Counted from the stretch's first letter, positions 24,072 to 33,536 are shown. The stretch is DNA of 64,000 nt from Parasedimentitalea psychrophila (GCF_030285785.1 NZ_CP127247.1:2379501-2443500), one strand, 5' to 3'. Program-made: numbers and translations. Notes: generated by a model from the sequence alone, not told the origin.

Positions 24072-26267
24072 CTAGAACTTCTTCTGCGACTTGCCCCGGT
24101 AGTTTCGCGTCCCACCTTTCCCCGCCGTGGACCGGCCGCGCGACTTCACTGCTGCCTCAGACGCCCTCGCAACCGCATACTGACGCGCCATTGGGTCGTC
24201 GGAAATCGTCAGGTCCACCGCCTCCAGCCGTTTGACCTCGTCGCGCAGGCGGGCGGCTTCTTCGAACTCAAGGTTCTCAGCCGCTTTGCGCATATCGGTG
24301 CGCAGCCCTGCCAGAACGGTCTCCAGATTGGCGCCGTGCAGCGGTTTGTCGATACTGGCGGTGACGCGGGACTGGTCGGTGTCGCCGGGGTAGAGACCGG
24401 CCAGCACATCCTCGACGTTTTTCTTCACCGTCTCCGGGGTGATGCCGTGCTTGATGTTATAGGCCTCTTGCTTGGCGCGGCGGCGGTTGGTCTCGTTCAA
24501 CGCGCGCTCCATCGAGCCGGTGATCTTGTCGGCATACATGATCACCCGGCCTTCGGCGTTGCGTGAGGCACGGCCGATGGTCTGCACCAGCGAGGTCTCG
24601 GAACGCAGGAAACCCTCTTTGTCGGCGTCTAAGATCGCAACCAGACCACATTCGGGGATATCCAGACCCTCACGCAATAGGTTGATGCCGATCAGCACGT
24701 CAAAGGCGCCAAGGCGCAGATCGCGCAGGATCTCGATGCGTTCCAGGGTGTCGATGTCCGAGTGCATATAGCGCACCTTGATGCCCTGTTCGTGCATATA
24801 TTCGGTCAGATCCTCGGCCATGCGTTTGGTCAGGGTGGTGACCAGGGTGCGCATGTTGTTGCCGGTGACAATGCGCACCTCGTCCAGCAGATCATCGACC
24901 TGCATTTCCACAGGGCGGATCTCCACCGGCGGGTCCAGCAGCCCGGTGGGGCGGATCACCTGTTCAGTGAACACGCCGCCGGTCTGCTCCAGCTCCCATT
25001 TCGACGGGGTGGCCGAGACAAACACCGATTGCGGCCGCATGGCGTCCCATTCCTCAAATTTGAGGGGGCGGTTGTCCATGCACGACGGCAGCCGGAAGCC
25101 ATGTTCGGCGAGGGTGGTTTTGCGGCGAAAGTCACCTTTGTACATGCCGCCGATCTGCGGCACCGAGACGTGGCTCTCGTCGGCAAAGACGATGGCAGTG
25201 TCGGGGATGAATTCAAACAGGGTGGGGGGCGGCTCACCGGGGGCGCGGCCGGTTAGGTAGCGCGAGTAGTTCTCGATGCCGTTGCAATGGCCGGTGGCCT
25301 CCAGCATCTCCAGATCAAACTTGCAGCGCTGTTCCAGCCGCTGTGCCTCCAGCAGTTTGCCCTCGTTGACGAACTGGTCGAGCCGCAGCCGCAGCTCTTC
25401 CTTGATCTTGATGATGGCCTGATTGAGGGTCGGTTTGGGGGTCACATAGTGCGAGTTGGCGTAGACGCGAATCTGCTCAAATGTGCCGGTGCGTTCGCCG
25501 GTGAGCGGGTCGAATTCGGTGATCGCCTCCAGCTCATCACCAAAAAACGACAGCCGCCAGGCGCGGTCATCCAGGTGGGCGGGAAAGATTTCCAGGGAAT
25601 CACCGCGCACCCGGAACGAGCCGCGCTGGAACGCCTGATCGTTGCGTTTGTATTGCTGCGCCACCAGATCGCCCATGATCTGGCGCTGGTCATAGGTCTC
25701 ACCGGCCTTCAGATCCTGGGTCATGGCGCCATAGGTCTCGATGCTACCGATACCATAGATGCAGGACACCGAGGCGACGATGATCACGTCGTCGCGCTCC
25801 AGCAATGCCCGGGTGGCCGAGTGGCGCATCCGGTCGATCTGTTCGTTGATCTGACTCTCCTTCTCGATGAAGGTATCAGAGCGCGCCACATAGGCCTCGG
25901 GCTGGTAGTAATCATAGAAGGAGACAAAGTATTCGACCGCGTTGTCCGGGAAGAAGCCTTTGAATTCGCCGTATAATTGCGCCGCCAGTGTCTTGTTCGG
26001 GGCCAGAATGATGGCGGGGCGCTGGGTGGCTTCGATTATCTTGGCCATGGTGAATGTCTTGCCGGTGCCGGTGGCCCCCAGCAGCACCTGATCACGCTCG
26101 CCGTCGAACACGCCCTTAGACAGTTCGGCAATGGCAGTGGGCTGATCGCCGGCCGGTTCAAATGTGGTATTGAGCACAAAAGCCTTACCGCCCTCCAGCT
26201 TAAGCCGCTCGCGCACATCCGTTGACCCCATGCTGGGGGTGGAACTGTCGGAATGGGCATAGGGCAT
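24072..26267 (-). CDS. uvrB: UvrABC excinuclease subunit B
   Basis: UvrB verifies DNA lesions loaded by UvrA and recruits UvrC in nucleotide excision repair. Walker A GATGTGKT lies near residues 64-71, the beta-hairpin region [10 protein letters not shown] follows, Walker B/DESH reads FADESHV, and helicase motifs V and VI ([22 protein letters not shown]) are intact. The C-terminal UVR motif ([16 protein letters not shown]) binds UvrC. The 731-residue length is slightly long because of a basic Gly-rich tail. ATG 26267 has AGGAGAG upstream, and an extra 58 codons of open frame upstream are not needed. Confidence 0.97.
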   Translation of the reverse strand: MPYAHSDSSTPSMGSTDVRERLKLEGGKAFVLNTTFEPAGDQPTAIAELSKGVFDGERDQVLLGATGTGKTFTMAKIIEATQRPAIILAPNKTLAAQLYGEFKGFFPDNAVEYFVSFYDYYQPEAYVARSDTFIEKESQINEQIDRMRHSATRALLERDDVIIVASVSCIYGIGSIETYGAMTQDLKAGETYDQRQIMGDLVAQQYKRNDQAFQRGSFRVRGDSLEIFPAHLDDRAWRLSFFGDELEAITEFDPLTGERTGTFEQIRVYANSHYVTPKPTLNQAIIKIKEELRLRLDQFVNEGKLLEAQRLEQRCKFDLEMLEATGHCNGIENYSRYLTGRAPGEPPPTLFEFIPDTAIVFADESHVSVPQIGGMYKGDFRRKTTLAEHGFRLPSCMDNRPLKFEEWDAMRPQSVFVSATPSKWELEQTGGVFTEQVIRPTGLLDPPVEIRPVEMQVDDLLDEVRIVTGNNMRTLVTTLTKRMAEDLTEYMHEQGIKVRYMHSDIDTLERIEILRDLRLGAFDVLIGINLLREGLDIPECGLVAILDADKEGFLRSETSLVQTIGRASRNAEGRVIMYADKITGSMERALNETNRRRAKQEAYNIKHGITPETVKKNVEDVLAGLYPGDTDQSRVTASIDKPLHGANLETVLAGLRTDMRKAAENLEFEEAARLRDEVKRLEAVDLTISDDPMARQYAVARASEAAVKSRGRSTAGKGGTRNYRGKSQKKF

Positions 26268-26440
26268 AAGTGGCTCTCCTGTCTGGTGGCGGATTTTGAT
26301 CTGTTTTTGTTCTTGTTCAAGCGGATTCGTACGGATGTGGGCAAAGCCACGGAAATCACCGGCAATGTGAGGTAAAAGGCAGCTTGCCGCGCCGGGCGCT
26401 TTTGCGCATAACGGGTGCAGTGAATGAGCAGGAGACGGCA

Positions 26441-26752
26441 ATGCAAGCGCGGATTTTCAAGCCAGCCAGAAATGCGATGACCTCGGGCATGGCACGGACA
26501 CGCAAATGGGTGCTGGAATATGCCCAGGCCAACGCGCGTGAAGTTGACCCGCTGATGGGCTGGACCTCGTCCGATGACACCCAGACCCAGATTCGTTTGC
26601 GCTTTGACAGCAAAGAGGCTGCGGTGGATTATGCCGCTGCCCATGGCATTGACGCACAGGTTGTTGAACCCACGCCCCGCAAGGTCAATGTCCGCCCCGG
26701 CGGCTATGGCGAGAATTTCGCCACCTTCAGGCGCGGCGTCTGGACCCACTAA
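26441..26752 (+). CDS. ETC complex I subunit, NDUFS4/AQDQ-like
   Basis: 103 residues matching the ETC complex I conserved-region family, the bacterial relative of mitochondrial NDUFS4 (18-kDa/AQDQ subunit). Typical are [20 protein letters not shown], the [21 protein letters not shown] block and [15 protein letters not shown]. It is an accessory subunit that helps stabilise NADH:quinone oxidoreductase at the membrane. AGGAGACGGCA precedes ATG 26441. A GNAT gene starts directly after its stop codon. Confidence 0.9.
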   Translation: MQARIFKPARNAMTSGMARTRKWVLEYAQANAREVDPLMGWTSSDDTQTQIRLRFDSKEAAVDYAAAHGIDAQVVEPTPRKVNVRPGGYGENFATFRRGVWTH

Positions 26753-27229
26753 ATGTCGGCATTTGAAATCAGGCTGGCGCCAAGCGGTGATCCGGAGGCG
26801 GCGCGGTTGATTCGCCGCCACCTTGCCCAGATGGCGGCGCAGTCCCCGGCTGAGAGCTGTCACGCCGAGGGCCAATCTGATCTGGACGCCCCGGATGCGC
26901 GGCTGTTTCTGCTGCAGCGCGGCGGCGTGGCGATTGCCATGGGGGCGCTCAAGACCCTTGCGGATGGGGCGCTTGAGCTGAAATCAATGCACACAGTTTC
27001 CGAGGCCCGCGGCAGCGGTGCCGGACGGGCGATGCTGCAGCATTTATTGACCCTTGCCCGCAATGAGGCTGCGACGGGGGTCTATCTCGAAACCGGCTCA
27101 AAGGATGAATTCATGGCATCGCGCCGTCTCTATGCGTCGCTTGGATTTGTCGAATGCCCGCCGTTTTCGGATTACCAGGAAGACCCCTGGTCGGTATATA
27201 TGCACCTGGACTTGCACGGCGCGGTTTAA
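26753..27229 (+). CDS. GNAT-family N-acetyltransferase
   Basis: 158 residues with the GNAT fold. The acetyl-CoA loop is EARGSGAGRAMLQHLLTLAR (R/Q-x-x-G-x-G/A), preceded by ALELKSMHTVSE and followed by VYLETGSKDEFMASRRLYASLGF, typical of small-molecule or YhbS-like acetyltransferases. The substrate is unknown. The ATG follows the preceding stop codon without a gap, so it is probably cotranscribed and translationally coupled with the complex I gene. Confidence 0.9.
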   Translation: MSAFEIRLAPSGDPEAARLIRRHLAQMAAQSPAESCHAEGQSDLDAPDARLFLLQRGGVAIAMGALKTLADGALELKSMHTVSEARGSGAGRAMLQHLLTLARNEAATGVYLETGSKDEFMASRRLYASLGFVECPPFSDYQEDPWSVYMHLDLHGAV

Positions 27230-27416
27230 CCCGTTGCAAAACAGCCCCCAAGCGGCCGGTGAACACCACCGGGCAGATAGAAATACCACCTACCATCCGA
27301 TATCTGGTCGTATACCGTTGATTGTGAACGCATTTTTATAGGTGCATAGATGAGATGCGCGCCTCTTAGGTAGCAAGTTGACATCGCCGCAGTTTAACGA
27401 CACTACAGCGACACGC

Positions 27417-27494
27417 GGGCCGTTAGCTCAGCTGGATTAGAGCAGGGAACTTCTAATTCTCAGGTCGGGGGTTCGAGTCCTCCACGGCTCGCCA
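27417..27494 (+). tRNA. tRNA-Arg (anticodon TCT), prophage integration site
   Basis: The 78-nt gene has a 7-bp acceptor stem with one G-U pair, D stem GCTC/GAGC, and anticodon stem-loop GGGAA-CTTCTAA-TTCTC with anticodon TCT (codon AGA). CCA is encoded. A tyrosine integrase gene ends 26 bp downstream, so this tRNA is the likely attB of the prophage. Confidence 0.95.
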
Positions 27495-27520
27495 CTTCCC
27501 TTTTAAGGCATTGAAAATCC

Positions 27521-28564
27521 TCAATGTTTACGCTTGGTTTCGGATTGTTTTACAGGGTTCTGGTCTTGTTCTGTTCCCAAGAACGCTATTCGGCGTTTTG
27601 CTTTCCGGGTGTATGCCTCTATTTCGTTTAGTGTGGTGTGTCCGACCCATGCCTGCATTTGCAGCACAGACGCACCGTTTTCTGATAATTCGTTCATTCT
27701 ATATTTGCGCAAACCATGTGCAGCGAGGTCCAGCAAGCCTGCCTCTGTGCTGGCAGCTGAGAACCATTGCGAGAAGCTTTTGTGCGAGCGTGGTTTTCCG
27801 TGAATGGTGGTTAGAAACACCATGTGCGTCGACGGGTAACTGAGAAGGGTCTCGCGTTCGTTCTCTAGTCCTAGAGCAGGGCACGTCCATGGAATATGTG
27901 CCAATACGTGGGTTTTCTGTTGCCTGAAGGTCAGCAGGCCATCCCGGTCAATCATGCCAGGTCCAAGCTTTACTGCGTCCACACAGCGAACGCCTGTCCA
28001 TTGCAGAAGCTCACAGGCATGGCGCTGAGGTGTCTCTATTGGCCAGTGATCGCGGAACTTCCTCAGATCATCCCGTGTCCATTCTTTGTGCCCTTCGGAT
28101 TTGGGCATTTTTTTACCCACTGCTGCACGGGACACATCGTCTGGGATTATTCCTTGGCCGGTCCAGAACCCGCAAAGCTTTCGCCAAGCCTTTAGCCGGG
28201 ATCTGGCCACAGATGGGGTCAGCGGGTCCAGATCTGCGTTTATGTGGTAGGAGCGAAGTCCTGCCATAGGGGCTTTGCCTCGGGCGTCTCTGATTGCTTC
28301 GACATGGCGACGGATAACAGGGCGGTATGAATCTGTAAGGTCGCGGTAAGATCCGGACTTCAAGTAGGTTTCGCATCCGGCACCGATCGAGCCGGGTTTG
28401 GCACGTGACTTGGGTTCTGGCGTCTTCTGTTCTTCAATTGACCAGGCTGTAATGAATTTAGGGTGATCTTCGGGCACGTCGTTGGGCAATTCGGCGCGAG
28501 TGCGGCGGTGATACTTGTACATCGCCCCTCTGGATATAACCCTATGCACCCGTGGTAGCTTCAT
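27521..28564 (-). CDS. Tyrosine site-specific integrase
   Basis: 347 residues. An N-terminal SAM-like core-binding domain (AWSIEEQ..., SYHINADLDPL) is followed by a catalytic domain with the first Arg in LQWTGVRCVDAVKL, the HGLRKYRM box (His and second Arg), WVGHTTLNEIEAYTRKAKR with the GH and nucleophilic Tyr. The gene ends 26 bp from tRNA-Arg, the common arrangement for tRNA-targeting integrases. It overlaps the xis-like gene by 4 bp. Confidence 0.94.
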   Translation of the reverse strand: MKLPRVHRVISRGAMYKYHRRTRAELPNDVPEDHPKFITAWSIEEQKTPEPKSRAKPGSIGAGCETYLKSGSYRDLTDSYRPVIRRHVEAIRDARGKAPMAGLRSYHINADLDPLTPSVARSRLKAWRKLCGFWTGQGIIPDDVSRAAVGKKMPKSEGHKEWTRDDLRKFRDHWPIETPQRHACELLQWTGVRCVDAVKLGPGMIDRDGLLTFRQQKTHVLAHIPWTCPALGLENERETLLSYPSTHMVFLTTIHGKPRSHKSFSQWFSAASTEAGLLDLAAHGLRKYRMNELSENGASVLQMQAWVGHTTLNEIEAYTRKAKRRIAFLGTEQDQNPVKQSETKRKH

Positions 28565-28809
28565 TTTTTAACACCAAAGGCGTCGTCACATTTGCTGACT
28601 GCCGCCTGTTCCTTGTCTTCGCCATCGTTTGGCTGGCCCTCATAGGGCAACTCATCCGCGTGGGCGTCAAGGTCAGAGCGGTCATATAGCCGCTTTGCGC
28701 CTTGTTCCTTGCGGGGAATTCCCAGCTTGCGCAGCATGCTTTCGGACACCCCGAGATAGGCTGCCGCCGCAGGGCTGGGCAGTAAACGGGGAATAAACGC
28801 ATAACTCAT
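28561..28809 (-). CDS. Excisionase-like HTH protein
   Basis: An 82-residue protein with an N-terminal MerR/HTH_17-type recognition helix (LLPSPAAAAYLGVSESMLRKLG) and the KRLYDRSDLDAHADEL wing typical of phage excisionases. It is basic at the front and acidic at the end. It lies directly upstream of int in the same operon, with 4-bp overlaps on both sides, as expected for Xis. DNA bending in excision is the family role; directionality control here is inferred. Confidence 0.82.
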   Translation of the reverse strand: MSYAFIPRLLPSPAAAAYLGVSESMLRKLGIPRKEQGAKRLYDRSDLDAHADELPYEGQPNDGEDKEQAAVSKCDDAFGVKK

Positions 28810-29462
28810 GCTGTCATTTTCTCCATAGCGTATTCGCCCCATTGGCTGGCCATTGCCTTGGCGATTCCGGTGAAGGTCTTTGAACGTATTTTCCAGCGAT
28901 CGGGGCCAGGTGATGCGCGGTGAATGGCTGACCAGCGTTTGTGCTCTTTTGTGCCACGATCAGGCGGGGTCAGGCAGTTTGTCGAGGTGAGTGCAGGCAG
29001 GCCGCGTAGATACAAGCCGGTGCCCTTGAACGCCTCTTCGCCGAACCACCAAGGCTGCACAGTCTGGGCGGCAGGCTGGAAGTTCTCGATCAGCGCCTTG
29101 GCATGTTTGTGCATCACTGGGTTTTCCACCGCTACACGCGGCACTGGCGCGTTCCAGCATGCCGAAAACAACTCGGCGCCATCATCCAGCTCGGCCCACA
29201 TTTCGGCTTTGGTTCGCCCGGGTGGTGGCGTATGCAGCCATCGCACACCGCTGTTGCACAATCGGGTGCAGGGCGGGTGCATTACTACCAGCAGATCCCA
29301 GCCATCATTCAGCACATCGCGCACGTCGCATTGCATGTGGCGGTTGCTGCGATCGTCGGCAGGTAGCAGATCGCAAGACCATGCGTCGTGTCCTCGATCG
29401 AGGAATGCGCGACGAACCTCGCCCGAGGTCTCGCAGCCGATTAGAACGCGTAGGGATTTCAT
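28806..29462 (-). CDS. Small C5-cytosine-methyltransferase-like phage protein
   Basis: 218 residues with elements of DNA C5-cytosine methyltransferases: an AdoMet-binding VLIGCETSGEVRRAF start, PPCT with the catalytic Cys at residue 65, and ENP at 113-115 (motif VI). It is shorter than the usual 320 residues and has no clear target recognition domain, although the end (RSKTFTGIAKAMASQWG) resembles motif X. It may modify phage DNA to escape restriction, or be an inactive relative. AGGAGGACAGC precedes ATG 29462. It is cotranscribed with xis and int. Confidence 0.75.
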   Translation of the reverse strand: MKSLRVLIGCETSGEVRRAFLDRGHDAWSCDLLPADDRSNRHMQCDVRDVLNDGWDLLVVMHPPCTRLCNSGVRWLHTPPPGRTKAEMWAELDDGAELFSACWNAPVPRVAVENPVMHKHAKALIENFQPAAQTVQPWWFGEEAFKGTGLYLRGLPALTSTNCLTPPDRGTKEHKRWSAIHRASPGPDRWKIRSKTFTGIAKAMASQWGEYAMEKMTA

Positions 29463-29519
29463 GCTGTCCTCCTGGTTTCCGTCGCTGTCCCTTCAATCGA
29501 GAAGGGCCACAAAGAGAGA

Positions 29520-30005
29520 TCAGTGTTTTCCGCCAGCTCGGCGCATCCGGCGGATGCAGCGCCTCATGATGGTGTGCCGTTCGTCCACAAGCTCAGCCAA
29601 GGCAGCTTTCTTGCGCTCAATGCGAACATGAAGCTTTGCCAGTCGCCGGATCTCGATTTGGTTTGCGAAGTGAAGCCATGCCGCCCTCAGGCCAAATGGC
29701 TCTGTGGTGGTCGTGGCGTCACCTGCCATTTCGCGGCGCTGCTGTGCACCAGTTGCCGGTGTACAAAGGTTGGCTTCAATTTGTGCCGGCATAGCGTCCA
29801 CTTGGGTTCCTCTGTTGGATGATTGGCGGGGACATGTTGGCGAAGTCCGTGAGTGGCTTTCGCGCGCCCTGCGCGACGCTCGCGCCGCTGGTGTGGGGAA
29901 AGGGCCGGGGGCAACTTTGACCCTTAGCCAAGTGGGGGCGATGAGGCCCGCAGGGATAGCATTGGGCGCAGCGGGTAGCCTTATGTGAGGGCGGAACTGC
30001 GACAT
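29520..30005 (-). CDS. Hypothetical phage protein, Arg-rich
   Basis: 161 residues, proline/arginine-rich at the front and a helical RIERKKAALAELVDERHTIM tail that may form a coiled coil. AGAGGA precedes ATG 30005. It belongs to the leftward int operon. Not recognised; an alternative is a spurious frame, but no overlapping gene competes. Confidence 0.5.
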   Translation of the reverse strand: MSQFRPHIRLPAAPNAIPAGLIAPTWLRVKVAPGPFPTPAARASRRARESHSRTSPTCPRQSSNRGTQVDAMPAQIEANLCTPATGAQQRREMAGDATTTTEPFGLRAAWLHFANQIEIRRLAKLHVRIERKKAALAELVDERHTIMRRCIRRMRRAGGKH

Positions 30006-30239
30006 GGTTTCCTCTTGTTGATTGATGCGCGGACGGGGAACTTTGGAGGAGGACTGACCCGTCCGCGCCACTCCGCGCAGTCGGGATGAATGCGCGGAAT
30101 TCTGAAAGGCTGTGACCGGCGCTGTCCTCCTAGCGCTGTCCGACTTTCCTATTGGTGGTGCGGGGGTGCCCGCTGGCTGGCCTGCAGGGGCTGTTCGCGC
30201 CGGATTGCAGCACCTGCTTGAGTAACGCGGCGTGTCAGA

Positions 30240-30509
30240 TCACGCGGCATGGCGGCGCTGAATCCTGTACCCCTGTTTGGCTGCATAGCTGCGCACGGTT
30301 TCACCAACCCGGATCAGAGTTTGGTCGATTGGCTCTGGCGCTGGTGATGGGCATCCTATCAGGTGCTGCGGGCGAAGGTACTGTGGGTCAAATCCCTGCC
30401 CGCGTGCGGCCTTCATTGTAGCCCAGGCAGCAATAAATAGACTGGTGTCGTGCAGGTGATCTTCTGGCGAGCCGACGATCCGGCGGGCAGCGTTGATAAT
30501 GTCGTTCAT
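30240..30509 (-). CDS. Small hypothetical early phage protein
   Basis: 89 residues (MNDIINAARRIVGSPEDHLH...), with GGAGGA upstream of ATG 30509. It is the first gene of the leftward operon after the operator pair at 30545-30588, so it is likely under repressor control. Function unknown. Confidence 0.6.
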   Translation of the reverse strand: MNDIINAARRIVGSPEDHLHDTSLFIAAWATMKAARGQGFDPQYLRPQHLIGCPSPAPEPIDQTLIRVGETVRSYAAKQGYRIQRRHAA

Positions 30510-30544
30510 TCAATCCTCCATCGGTTGATGTGATGATTGATAGT

Positions 30545-30588
30545 GGGGTAATTTTACCCCGTCAACACATTTGGGGTAGAAAAACCCC
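30545..30588 (-). promoter_or_regulatory. Repressor operator pair upstream of the leftward operon
   Basis: GGGGTAATTTTACCCC (30545-30560) is a perfect 7-2-7 dyad, and GGGGTAGAAAAACCCC (30573-30588) is a weaker version. The same palindrome sits at the repressor/cro junction at 33537-33610. The pair lies 36 bp before the 30509 gene start, in the position of a leftward early promoter. Confidence 0.75.
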
Positions 30589-30898
30589 ACATGTACTGAT
30601 GAGTGACGCGCTGACAGCGATGCTGTTGTGAGTGAATGGCGCTGTTACGTTAGGAAAAACCCGCGCTGAGCGGACTTAGGTGCCATCAGTTGGTAGCTTG
30701 GTTGGATGACCGGTATCAGCCCATAGCGGCCATGGGCGTTCGACGGGTCGGTAGGGCGACAAGCAGACCTTCCCCGCAGGTGCGAGCCAGTTATGCCGCC
30801 AAGTTGGAAGCGCCTTTTGTTAACGGAGATTGGCGCTTGTATCAGCTTCATGGGTGATGTCATTCTACCGAATGCGACGATTTTGGACGGAGAATAAT
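30589..30898. other. Leader of the SIR2 gene
   Basis: The 310 bp between the operator pair and the SIR2 gene contain no clear gene. A promoter for the SIR2 gene is expected here, but I cannot place -35 and -10 boxes reliably. Confidence 0.4.
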
Positions 30899-32290
30899 AT
30901 GACGGAAAAAACATTGGTCGAACAGGAACCGAAACAGACCCGCTATGAGCGATACGTCGAGGAGATCACCGAAGACATCACAAACACTGTGCAAGAATTC
31001 GGAGTTCAGCCAATCCTCTTCGTCGGTTCAGGCCTCTCCAAGCGCTACATGGACGGACCTTCTTGGGAAGAGCTGCTCGCCTATCTCGCTGACAAGTGCT
31101 CGGCGATTGAAAAGGGGCTAGGCTTTTACAAGCAGTCCTTGGGCCATCCGATCCAGATCGGTCAAGAGTTCTCAAAGCTTTATCAGGACTGGGCGTGGGC
31201 CGCAGGCAGCAATGAATTCCCCAAAGTCATGTTCGGCGATGATGTCAACAAGCACTCATACATCAAATACAAAATAGTTGAGTTCTTCAAGGATCTCGAG
31301 CCGGAAGACATCACCGGTTTGAACGCCGGTTATCTGATTGAGATTGAGGCGCTGGCTAAGATTAAGCCGCATGCGATTATTACAACCAACTATGATGAAA
31401 TGCTAGAAAAGATCTTCCCGGACCATGAGAGGATAGTCGGGCAACAGATTCTGCGAGGCCAGCAGGTTTGCATCGGCGAGCTTTATAAAATCCACGGTTG
31501 CGTGACGGATCATGACAGCCTCGTCTTCACGGAAGATGACTACGATGAATGGCAGAAAAAGAAGAAATTTCTCAGTGCAAAGCTTTTGACCTTTTTCAAT
31601 GAGCATCCGCTAATTTTCATCGGATACAACGCTGGTGATCCGAACATCAAAGCTATCCTTTCAGATATAGATGAAGCCATCCCAGAGAAAGGAGGCGTGA
31701 TTCCGAATGTCTACATCCTCCAGTGGGAACCTAGCCTAAAGGACGAAAGTTGGCCGGAGCGCGACAAAATCATACTAACGGAAGGCGGGCGCAGTGTCCG
31801 AGTTAAGATGATCGCAGCGTCGGATTTCAGCTGGGTCTATGATGCGTTCGCTGCGAGTCCCGCGCTTGAACATGTCAACGTGAAGGTGCTTCGCGCGCTT
31901 ATGGCCAGATCGTATGATTTTGTCAGAAGCGACATCCCAAAGATGAAGATAGAAGCTGACTTCAAGATGCTGAACTCAGCTGTCGAAAGTCCAACGTCCT
32001 TTGCTAAACTTTTCGGCATTGCAAACATCAGCGATTTTAGCGCCGCAGGGGCACTCCACCCGTTGAGTCTCACTGAAGTTGGGAAGGCGCTAGGCTACAA
32101 TAGCTGGAATTCAGCCAATGGCCTCATCGAGCAAATCTCGCAGAAAAAGGGGGTCAACATAAAGAAGACCGACAACCGTTATCACCGGGCAGAGAAGGTG
32201 AACAAAACAGTCTTTCATAAATACAGCGAAGACGCGATCGAGCTTTTAAGGAAGGAGCGCGACGGCGAAGAATATGAGGTGGACGTGTGA
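30899..32290 (+). CDS. SIR2-domain protein, probable prophage-encoded antiphage NADase
   Basis: 463 residues. The N-terminal half is a SIR2_2-type domain: GSGLS in PILFVGSGLSKRY (about residues 38-50), ITTNYDEMLEKIF, the catalytic-type His in ELYKIHGCVTDHDSLVFTED, and LIFIGYNAGDPNIK. The C-terminal half (from about 330) is unrecognised, with a possible winged-helix segment (LTEVGKALGYNSWNSANGLI). Bacterial SIR2 proteins of this form often deplete NAD+ on phage infection. The gene lies as cargo between early and repressor genes and is followed by a DCL-family gene. ATG 30899 has GGACGGAG upstream. Defence is inferred from family and place. Confidence 0.85.
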   Translation: MTEKTLVEQEPKQTRYERYVEEITEDITNTVQEFGVQPILFVGSGLSKRYMDGPSWEELLAYLADKCSAIEKGLGFYKQSLGHPIQIGQEFSKLYQDWAWAAGSNEFPKVMFGDDVNKHSYIKYKIVEFFKDLEPEDITGLNAGYLIEIEALAKIKPHAIITTNYDEMLEKIFPDHERIVGQQILRGQQVCIGELYKIHGCVTDHDSLVFTEDDYDEWQKKKKFLSAKLLTFFNEHPLIFIGYNAGDPNIKAILSDIDEAIPEKGGVIPNVYILQWEPSLKDESWPERDKIILTEGGRSVRVKMIAASDFSWVYDAFAASPALEHVNVKVLRALMARSYDFVRSDIPKMKIEADFKMLNSAVESPTSFAKLFGIANISDFSAAGALHPLSLTEVGKALGYNSWNSANGLIEQISQKKGVNIKKTDNRYHRAEKVNKTVFHKYSEDAIELLRKERDGEEYEVDV

Positions 32291-32381
32291 ATTTCCAAGA
32301 GGGTAAATTATGGGGTGATCCTACATGAGGCTAGGAAAAGCAAAACTCAACCTTTGTCAATTTATCGTTTAGGATAAGAGA

Positions 32382-32705
32382 ATGGTAAAACAGGTCATTA
32401 CGCAAAGCGGAGTGTTCAGCACACTCACGAAAGCAAAAGCTTACTACAAAACTATTCGGGAAAACCTGGGCATAGAGGAGATACTGGTAGAACCGGAACG
32501 GTCCGACATTTTGGATATTTATCGCCGCTACTGCGATGCGACTAACTATCCCGCTGAGACTGCGGTGGATGTGATGGCACATTGGGATAATCGCAAGCGA
32601 CCAGTCGGAAATTATATGCAAACCAAAGCGCTATTCATTGTGAAGATCTCAGGTGAAAGAAGTGTTTTCAGCATCGACAAAGCCCTCGAAGCTATTGCGA
32701 CATAA
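32382..32705 (+). CDS. DCL-family (DUF3223-like) protein next to SIR2
   Basis: A 107-residue protein resembling the DCL/DUF3223 family: FSTLTKAKAYYKTIRENLG, ILDIYRRYCDA and the later GNYMQTKALFIVKISG. The family is best known from plastid DCL proteins tied to rRNA processing; small bacterial members have no clear role. It follows SIR2 by 91 bp on the same strand, and no terminator is seen between them. I infer a two-gene cargo module, but cannot show joint function. Confidence 0.7.
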   Translation: MVKQVITQSGVFSTLTKAKAYYKTIRENLGIEEILVEPERSDILDIYRRYCDATNYPAETAVDVMAHWDNRKRPVGNYMQTKALFIVKISGERSVFSIDKALEAIAT

Positions 32706-32898
32706 GTTGCTCGGTGAGTGATTAGTGCGGCCCGAACGACAGCAAAGGGTCGCTGGCGCGACTTTGAAAAGTCCACTCCCTGCGCATTGCTGCCGTCCAG
32801 TGAAGTGGTCAGCCGAGGACAAAAGGCTCGAACTAGTCGTTCTCCCCGATGTGGCGAATGACTTGTATGGATGCTCGTTGCGTCCAGACGGGGGCTTT

Positions 32899-33534
32899 CT
32901 AGATCTTCTTGATCAGTTCTGCTGGCCAATGGAGGCGCACCTTGGCTGCCCATTTCAGACGTACATTCCACATATTGCTGGCGCTGGGGTTCAATGAAAT
33001 TAGATGGAATAGCCCTGGCTCTTCACCTGGTTTGATCTGCTTGACCCAGCCCATACCGTTTTCGTCTTCACAGACACAGCGGTGGCCAATGTCGTCGAAA
33101 AGCACGGCGTCATGGCCATTCCGGGTGTAGAGTAGAAGATCCCCAGCGGAATAGACCGGCTCCATGCTGTCGCCCTCAATCTCAACGGCGACAATGCCAT
33201 GTGGAGATAGGCCGGGCGGGCATTCAATTTGGGGGCCGTCGCCTTTCTCATAGGCGTCAAACACTGGCACCAGGGCTCCGGCGCCGACTCTGCCAGCTAT
33301 CGCAATAGTAGGGCGTTTCGTTGGGGTCATCTGCCCTTCAAGGAAACCCTCGAGATTGGTGCCGAAAGATGCGGCTATCCGGACAGCGTCATCGACATTG
33401 GTGGACTTGCTTTTACCTTGGGCGAGATTCTTGAGCTGTTCATATGAGACACCTGCGTCCAGAGCGACTTGGCGCATTGATTTACTGCTGTTTTTGATAG
33501 CCGTGAGAAATGCGTCTCTGAAGGTTTGTTGCAT
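32899..33534 (-). CDS. CI/LexA-type prophage repressor with S24 peptidase domain
   Basis: 211 residues from ATG 33534. The HTH_3 domain at residues 8-60 contains SMRQVALDAGVSYEQLKNLA. The S24 part has the Ala-Gly cleavage site GAGAL (near 84-88), the nucleophilic Ser123 in GDSMEPVY and the Lys in WVKQIKP (about 165). RecA-stimulated self-cleavage and prophage induction are the family behaviour. It is divergent from the Cro-like gene, and three copies of a GGGGTAA dyad lie between them. The start has no clear Shine-Dalgarno sequence and the nearest operator lies 2 bp upstream of the ATG, as in leaderless cI mRNAs. Confidence 0.93.
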   Translation of the reverse strand: MQQTFRDAFLTAIKNSSKSMRQVALDAGVSYEQLKNLAQGKSKSTNVDDAVRIAASFGTNLEGFLEGQMTPTKRPTIAIAGRVGAGALVPVFDAYEKGDGPQIECPPGLSPHGIVAVEIEGDSMEPVYSAGDLLLYTRNGHDAVLFDDIGHRCVCEDENGMGWVKQIKPGEEPGLFHLISLNPSASNMWNVRLKWAAKVRLHWPAELIKKI

Positions 33535-33536
33535 GA

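Noticed and set aside
24762-25976. Several plus-strand ORFs opposite uvrB
   Set aside because: All are shadows of the highly conserved uvrB frame.
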